Origin: Paracoccaceae bacterium
GTDB lineage: Bacteria; Pseudomonadota; Alphaproteobacteria; Rhodobacterales; Rhodobacteraceae
Length of the DNA: 64,000 nt
Direction: 5' to 3'
Assembly (NCBI GenBank): GCA_014654775.1
Contig: JACVZW010000003.1
Location: 1-64,000 of the forward strand
Part shown: in pieces, positions 59,340 to 64,000 of the stretch
Numbering within the stretch: the stretch's first letter is position 1
Layout: every line of letters starts with the position of its first letter
Program-made: the position numbers and the translations under genes
Notes under the pieces: generated by a model
What the model was told of the DNA's origin: nothing
Seen by the model: the letters and a program-made list of their open reading frames with translations, nothing else
Databases searched by the model: none

Positions 59340-59915
59340 ATGGATGGTGAAACAACCGCGCGCCTCTTCTACCTGCTGCTGCTGCTGGTGGCAGTGGGCG
59401 GATATGTGATGGTCGAATACCGCAAGCGCATGGGTCAGGCCCTGCGCACCTTTGCCGCTTGGGGCCTGATCTTCGTGGGTGTCATGGCGGGCTACGGGCT
59501 GTGGACCGATCTGAAGACCGACATCGCGCCCAGCCAGATGATCTCGCAGGAGGGCACGATCGAGATTCCGCGCGCTGCAGACGGGCATTACTACCTGACC
59601 CTGACAATCGATGGCACGCCGGTGCAATTCATGGCCGATACCGGGGCCACGAACATGGTGTTGTCGTCGGACGACGCGCGCCGCCTTGGGATTGACCTTG
59701 AAACGCTCGTCTACCTTGGCCGGGCGCAGACCGCGAACGGCATCGTTGCGACGGCGCGGGTGGAGTTGCGGCAGGTGGAGCTTGGCCCTTACCGGGAAGA
59801 GGTTTTTGCCGCTTGGGTCAATCAGGGCGAGATGGGGCAATCCCTTTTGGGCATGGATTACCTCTCGCTCTACCGGGTAGAGATTGCCGCGGATCGCATG
59901 ATCCTGCGTCGTTGA
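59340..59915 (+). CDS. TIGR02281-type membrane-anchored retropepsin-like aspartic protease
   Basis: 191 residues. Two N-terminal helices (9-25, 37-55) are followed by a clan AA aspartic protease domain: FMADTGATNMVLSSDDARRLG with catalytic Asp100, and the closing LLGMDYLSLYRVEI. Family members are single-domain and must dimerise to be active. It lies 56 bases after marC and converges on holC. Confidence 0.9.
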   Translation: MDGETTARLFYLLLLLVAVGGYVMVEYRKRMGQALRTFAAWGLIFVGVMAGYGLWTDLKTDIAPSQMISQEGTIEIPRAADGHYYLTLTIDGTPVQFMADTGATNMVLSSDDARRLGIDLETLVYLGRAQTANGIVATARVELRQVELGPYREEVFAAWVNQGEMGQSLLGMDYLSLYRVEIAADRMILRR

Positions 59916-59924
59916 GCAGGGCGG

Positions 59925-60383
59925 TCAGCCCTTCTCGGCCTTCTTTTCCCAGCGCCCGCTTTCCTCGGACCAGTATTGCGCGGGCAAACCCGCCTCGGTC
60001 AGCGCCTTCCACTTCGCCCGCGCGGCGGCAAGTTGCGCGCCATCCGCCCCGTCGAATAGAAGCCAGACCCGTTCCAGTCCCCGCGCCTCTTCGGCCGAGG
60101 TCTCTGCCCCGTGGATGAGAAACAGACCCTGCGCGCCGTTGGCGATGGGCCCCGTGCCAAGAAGCACGGGTTGGTCCACGTCATGCGGCCCCCCGTCCAG
60201 CCCATGCGGCAGGAACGGCTGCCCCTCATCGACCCAGAGCCGGGTGTCAAGATGCTCCAGCGCGGCGCGGTCGGTGCCGCGCACCATCACGCGCCAGCCC
60301 TGCGCCAGCGCGCGCGGCAGAAGACCCGCCAAGGTCTCTTCGGGCGCGGAGCGCGTCAGGTGATAGAACATCACCACGCCCAT
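59925..60383 (-). CDS. holC: DNA polymerase III subunit chi
   Basis: 152 residues. HolC family: FYHLTRSAPEETLAGLLPRALAQGWRV, LDTRLWVDEGQPFLPHGLDGGPHDVDQPVLL and ERVWLLFDGADGAQLAAARAKWKAL. It links SSB to the clamp-loader complex. It begins 7 bases after pepA ends, the usual pepA-holC operon. Confidence 0.94.
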   Translation of the reverse strand: MGVVMFYHLTRSAPEETLAGLLPRALAQGWRVMVRGTDRAALEHLDTRLWVDEGQPFLPHGLDGGPHDVDQPVLLGTGPIANGAQGLFLIHGAETSAEEARGLERVWLLFDGADGAQLAAARAKWKALTEAGLPAQYWSEESGRWEKKAEKG

Positions 60384-60390
60384 CGCGCCC

Positions 60391-61863
60391 TCACTTGCCT
60401 TCGAACTTCTCGCGGATCAGGCGGTTCAGAGCCATCACCCCCCAGCCCGTCGCGCCCTTGGGGGCCAGCGTGCTGTCAGATTTCAACAGCGCGGTGCCCG
60501 CGATATCCAGATGGCACCACGGCGTTTCGGGTTTCACGAAGCGCTGCAGGAATTGCGCCGCGGTGATCGCCCCGCCGTCGCGCCCGCCCACGTTCATCAT
60601 GTCAGCGATGCGCGACTTAAGCTTGGCATCATAGGCATCGCCCATCGGCATGCGCCAAGCCCCCTCGCCTTCTGCCTTGGCGGCCTTGAGGAAGGCGTTG
60701 CAGAGATCGTCATTGTTCGAGAAGACCCCTGTATTCTCATGCCCCAGGGCAATGATGATCGCCCCGGTCAGGGTGGCGAGGTTGATCATCCCCACGGGCT
60801 TGAACCGTTCCTGCGCGTACCAAAGCACATCGGCCAGCACGAGGCGGCCTTCGGCGTCTGTGTTGATCACCTCCACCGTGTCGCCCTTCATCGTGCGCAC
60901 CACATCGCCCGGACGCTGTGCCCGCCCGTCGGGCATGTTCTCGACCAGACCCACCAGACCCACGACATTGGCCTTGGCCTTACGCAGCGCCAGCGTGCGC
61001 ATCACGCCAGCCACGACGCCGGCACCGCCCATGTCCATCGTCATCTCTTCCATGCCCGCTGCAGGCTTGATCGAGATACCGCCCGTGTCGAAGACCACGC
61101 CCTTGCCGACCAGCGCGAAGGGGGCCGCGCCCTTCTCGCCGCCATGCCACTGCATGACCACAACCTTCGAGGGGCTTTCCGACCCCTGCCCCACGCCCAA
61201 AAGCGCGCCCATGCCCATCTTGGCAAGCTGCTCTTCTTCGAGGATTTCCACATCGAGACCCAGTTCCTGCATTGCAGCAAGGCGGGCGGCGAAATCGTAG
61301 GTGGTCAGGATATTGGCGGGTTCGTTCACCAGATCGCGGGTGAAGAACACCCCTTCGGCCACCGCAGCCCCCGGCGCAGCGGCAGCGGCCAGCGCCTCGG
61401 GATTGGCGGCCATGAAATGCACGGGCCCGGGTTCCTTCTTCTCGCCCGTCTTGTGGGGCGAGAAGTCATAGGCACGCATCGCCGTTCCGAAGGCGATTTC
61501 GGCGGCCATGGGATGACCTTCCACCAGCACGGTCGTGCCCGCAGGTGACAGCGCCCGCCCGATGGCCCCGCCGGCCTTGCGCGCCTGCGCCAGATCGGCG
61601 CGGCGCGGCAGTCGGATGATCTGCACCGCCTCGGCCAAAAGCCCCGCAGGCCAGGCCAGTTCTACCGCCTCGCCCGGTTTGAGCCGCCCGAAAGCCTCGC
61701 TGTTCAAAAAGCGCAGCACCGCCCCCTTGGTGAGCCGGTCCAGACGGCGCAGGCCGGTGGAGGGGCTGCCCGCAGCATCCGCGAAGGCCACGATGCGGCC
61801 GGTCAGACGGGGCAATTGGTCCAACTCGACAGGGCGAAAATGGATCGGAACGGGATGGGTCAT
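60391..61863 (-). CDS. pepA: Leucyl aminopeptidase (M17)
   Basis: 490 residues. Two-metal M17 peptidase: VGKGVVFDTGGISIKPAAGMEEMTMDMGGA holds the first metal and Lys site, and NTDAEGRLVLADVLWYA is the family signature with catalytic Arg. It releases N-terminal residues, Leu preferred, in the cytoplasm; PepA can also bind DNA. It is divergent from lptF. Confidence 0.96.
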   Translation of the reverse strand: MTHPVPIHFRPVELDQLPRLTGRIVAFADAAGSPSTGLRRLDRLTKGAVLRFLNSEAFGRLKPGEAVELAWPAGLLAEAVQIIRLPRRADLAQARKAGGAIGRALSPAGTTVLVEGHPMAAEIAFGTAMRAYDFSPHKTGEKKEPGPVHFMAANPEALAAAAAPGAAVAEGVFFTRDLVNEPANILTTYDFAARLAAMQELGLDVEILEEEQLAKMGMGALLGVGQGSESPSKVVVMQWHGGEKGAAPFALVGKGVVFDTGGISIKPAAGMEEMTMDMGGAGVVAGVMRTLALRKAKANVVGLVGLVENMPDGRAQRPGDVVRTMKGDTVEVINTDAEGRLVLADVLWYAQERFKPVGMINLATLTGAIIIALGHENTGVFSNNDDLCNAFLKAAKAEGEGAWRMPMGDAYDAKLKSRIADMMNVGGRDGGAITAAQFLQRFVKPETPWCHLDIAGTALLKSDSTLAPKGATGWGVMALNRLIREKFEGK

Positions 61864-61967
61864 GGCTTAATCTCTCGACGGGAGGAGGGCACCACACCCT
61901 GCGCCGCGGGCGCAATCAGGCAGAGGGGCGACCGTGATCGGCGAAACGCTACCTGCTGCGCCGCGGA

Positions 61968-63161
61968 ATGACCAGATATGAGTTTTCCCGGCAGGGGATT
62001 TCCGATAGGGTCACGCAACTCTTTGTGTGGGACCTGCCGAACTTGTCCAGATTTGACCGATATATGCTGTCACAGCTGCTGGCAGTCTTCGGCTTCTTCG
62101 CGCTGGTGCTGGTCTCTGTCTATTGGGTCAACCGCGCCGTGGGCCTGTTCGACAGGCTCATCGGGGATGGCCAATCGGCGCTGGTCTTCGTGGAGTTTTC
62201 GCTGCTGGCCCTGCCCAAAGTGATCCGCCTCGTCCTGCCGATCGCGGCCTTTGGGGCGGCGATCTACGTCACGAGCCGGATGATGCGGGAAAGCGAGCTC
62301 GTCACCATGCAAGCCACGGGCAGCAGCACCTTCCGGCTGGCGCGGCCCGTGATCGTCTTCGGTCTGATCGTGACGGCGCTGCATCTTGTCCTGATGAACG
62401 TGCTGGTGCCCCGCAGCGACGCCCTGCTGCGCGAACGCGAGGCGCAGGTGTCGAATGACGTGACCGCCCGCTATCTGAAGGTGGGCGAGTTCATGCATCC
62501 TTCGCAGGGCGTGACCCTGTTCATCGGCGAGATGTCGGCCGACGGGCAGTTGCGCAACGTTTTCCTCTTCGATGATCGCAATGCCGGGTCCAGCAGTACC
62601 TACACTGCGCAGCGCGCCCTGCTTGCCTCGGGCGATGCGGGGCCTGTCCTTTTGATGTTTGACGGAATGATCCAGTCCGTCGCCCGTGCCGACGGGCGAC
62701 TGTCGGTGACCCGCTACAGCGATTACAGCTTCAACCTTCTGTCGCTGATCGAGGAACGGGGCGGCGTCATCCGCACGGTAGAGACGACGACAACGCTTGA
62801 ACTGCTGCAGATGGACCCGACGACATGGGGGCCGGAACTCAGCACCTACTATGAAACCGTGCTGCAGGAGTTGCATTCGCGCCTTGCGCAGCCCTTCCTT
62901 TCGGCAGCGGCGGCGATGATCGGCTTTGCCGCGCTGCAACTGGGGGCCTTCAGCCGCTTTGGGCTGATGCGGCAGATCCTTGGCGCGGTTCTCGTCCTGA
63001 TCCTGCTGCAGCTTCTCAACACCACCGGCGCGTCGCTGGCGGTGCGCAACGCCGCCGCTTGGCCTGCCAACTATGCCGCGCCCATCGCGGGCTTTGCCAT
63101 CGCCATGGCGATGCTGCACCTGTCGCAATATGCCCCCCCTTGGCGGAGGCGCGCGACATGA
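61968..63161 (+). CDS. lptF: LPS export ABC transporter permease LptF
   Basis: 397 residues as drawn. LptF/LptG permease: helices near 35-60 and 85-105, the EAA-like SRMMRESELVTMQATGSS, a periplasmic jelly-roll domain (about 145-290), then three C-terminal helices. Similarity to other LptF proteins begins at RFDRYMLSQLLAVFGFFALV, so a TTG at 62043 or an ATG at 62064 may be the real start. With LptG and LptB it pulls LPS from the inner membrane. It overlaps lptG by 4 bases. Confidence 0.93.
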   Translation: MTRYEFSRQGISDRVTQLFVWDLPNLSRFDRYMLSQLLAVFGFFALVLVSVYWVNRAVGLFDRLIGDGQSALVFVEFSLLALPKVIRLVLPIAAFGAAIYVTSRMMRESELVTMQATGSSTFRLARPVIVFGLIVTALHLVLMNVLVPRSDALLREREAQVSNDVTARYLKVGEFMHPSQGVTLFIGEMSADGQLRNVFLFDDRNAGSSSTYTAQRALLASGDAGPVLLMFDGMIQSVARADGRLSVTRYSDYSFNLLSLIEERGGVIRTVETTTTLELLQMDPTTWGPELSTYYETVLQELHSRLAQPFLSAAAAMIGFAALQLGAFSRFGLMRQILGAVLVLILLQLLNTTGASLAVRNAAAWPANYAAPIAGFAIAMAMLHLSQYAPPWRRRAT

Positions 63162-64000
63162 CGCTGAGCCTTTACATTGCGCGACGCTTCTTCAGCAGCT
63201 TTCTGATGGTGCTGGCCATCTTCTTTGGCGTGATGCTTCTGATCGACATCATCGACCAGTTGCGCCTGCTGAGCGGGCAGAATGCGGGGATTGGCGCGGC
63301 GCTGCGACTGGCGGCGCTGAATGTGCCGGAAAGCCTGTACCGCATCCTGCCACTCATCACCGTGCTGGCGGCGGTGGCGCTGTTTATGAACCTTGCTCGG
63401 ACGAGCGAGTTGGTCATCATCCGCGCGTCGGGCCGGTCCGGCCTGCGCTTTCTGGTGGCCCCGATCCTTGTTTCGCTGATCTGCGGGATGCTGGCGGTGG
63501 CGGTGTTCAACCCCCTCGTCGCAGCGACGACGAACCGCTACGAGATCACGCGCGCCCAGTTGACCGGCGGCGGCGACAACCGACTGTCGATCACGCCCAC
63601 GGGGCTTTGGCTCCGGCAGGGCAGCGGCACCGGCCAGACCGTGATTCAGGCCGCGCGGGCCGATGCTTTCGGCACGGAACTGACCGATGTGACCTTCCTC
63701 ATCTTTGGGTCGGACGGCCAGCCCGAGACGCGGATCGAGGCGGCCACCGCCCGGCTGGAGCCAGGTGCCTGGGCCCTCAGCGGGGCCACCCGCTGGCCGC
63801 TCTCGGCCGCCAACCCGGCCAGCGGGGCAGAGAGCCTGCCCGATGGCACGCGCATCGAAAGCGACCTGACAGCCAAAGGCATCCGCGACAGCTTTGGCAC
63901 GCCGTCGGAAATCGCCTTCTGGGCCCTGCCCGCCTATATTGACGGGCTGGATCGGGCGGGGTTCTCCTCGCTTGCCCATCGCGTCTGGTTCCAGATGGAA
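63158..64000 (+). CDS. lptG: LPS export ABC transporter permease LptG, 3' partial
   Basis: The first 281 residues, cut by the window end. The ATG at 63158 overlaps the lptF stop. It starts TLSLYIARRFFSSFLMVLAIFFGVMLLIDIIDQLRLL, followed by the coupling-helix region NLARTSELVIIRASGRSGLRF and the beginning of the periplasmic domain. It is the second permease of the LptBFG complex. Confidence 0.95.
   Translation, partial: MTLSLYIARRFFSSFLMVLAIFFGVMLLIDIIDQLRLLSGQNAGIGAALRLAALNVPESLYRILPLITVLAAVALFMNLARTSELVIIRASGRSGLRFLVAPILVSLICGMLAVAVFNPLVAATTNRYEITRAQLTGGGDNRLSITPTGLWLRQGSGTGQTVIQAARADAFGTELTDVTFLIFGSDGQPETRIEAATARLEPGAWALSGATRWPLSAANPASGAESLPDGTRIESDLTAKGIRDSFGTPSEIAFWALPAYIDGLDRAGFSSLAHRVWFQME

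Noticed and set aside
1-64000. CRISPR arrays, insertion sequences, integrases, rRNA, plasmid or phage origin genes
   Set aside because: None was recognised on either strand; no regularly spaced repeats, transposase motifs or phage structural genes were seen.

Overview
The window is GC-rich chromosomal DNA of a member of the Rhodobacterales (Alphaproteobacteria, Rhodobacteraceae-like). I infer this from gene content and protein style: a GapR-family protein, an NDUFA12-type complex I subunit, a single-domain MlaD beside a DUF2155 protein, an AerR/PpaA-like cobalamin regulator, a ScfR-type regulator, and the clpP-clpX and pepA/lptFG neighbourhoods. Most of the window is densely packed core chromosome on both strands. 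No insertion sequence, integrase, CRISPR array or rRNA was seen.

Layout. 1-540: C-terminal part of a type III secretion export-switch protein (SctU/FlhB family). 0.55-4.6 kb: membrane acyltransferase-like protein, cobalamin-binding regulator, small secreted protein, GlxA-type and LysR-type regulators. 4.7-6.1 kb: creatinase, terminator, tRNA-Thr. 6.1-11.6 kb: iron-type ABC permease, sulfotransferase-like protein, GapR, and an enoyl-CoA hydratase with a degenerate dehydrogenase half. 11.6-13.4 kb: DksA-like zinc-finger protein, then a sulfur module (two YeeE/YedE half-proteins and a DUF442 sulfurtransferase/phosphatase) behind a perfect dyad. 13.5-19.2 kb: FliM-like protein, a response regulator/small membrane protein/transporter-kinase operon, and a ScfR-type regulator.

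19.3-34.3 kb is a reductive pyrimidine (uracil/thymine) degradation region. It holds an NMT1/THI5-type ABC importer, dihydropyrimidinase, a beta-ureidopropionase-type amidohydrolase and the PreA/PreT dihydropyrimidine dehydrogenase pair. It also has two RutR-like TetR regulators and two RutR-type operators in the divergent promoter at 27.1-27.2 kb. The inferred route is import, then reduction by PreTA, ring opening by HydA, and decarbamoylation by the amidohydrolase. A run of three nearly perfect palindromes lies at 30.9-31.0 kb.

34.6-43.3 kb is mostly housekeeping: accB-accC, aat, DUF2155-mlaD, NDUFA12, RidA with a divergent WYL regulator, clpX and clpP. It ends with a photolyase/cryptochrome-like protein whose two domains appear to be in swapped order. 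43.5-50.7 kb: CDP-alcohol phosphatidyltransferase, a YnjBCD-type ABC system, a CAP-domain protein, a sensor kinase, an MBL-fold hydrolase and tRNA-Asn. 50.8-57.8 kb is looser and may be accessory: two gene-poor stretches, an SH3-domain protein, a sensor kinase, and a three-gene arsenate pathway (ArsR-ArsC fusion, GAPDH, ArsJ). 57.9-64.0 kb: a PAS protein with a minimal chemoreceptor-tip segment, MarC, an aspartic protease, holC and pepA on the minus strand, and lptF-lptG, cut by the window end.

All calls come from reading the sequence and translations; no database search was run.
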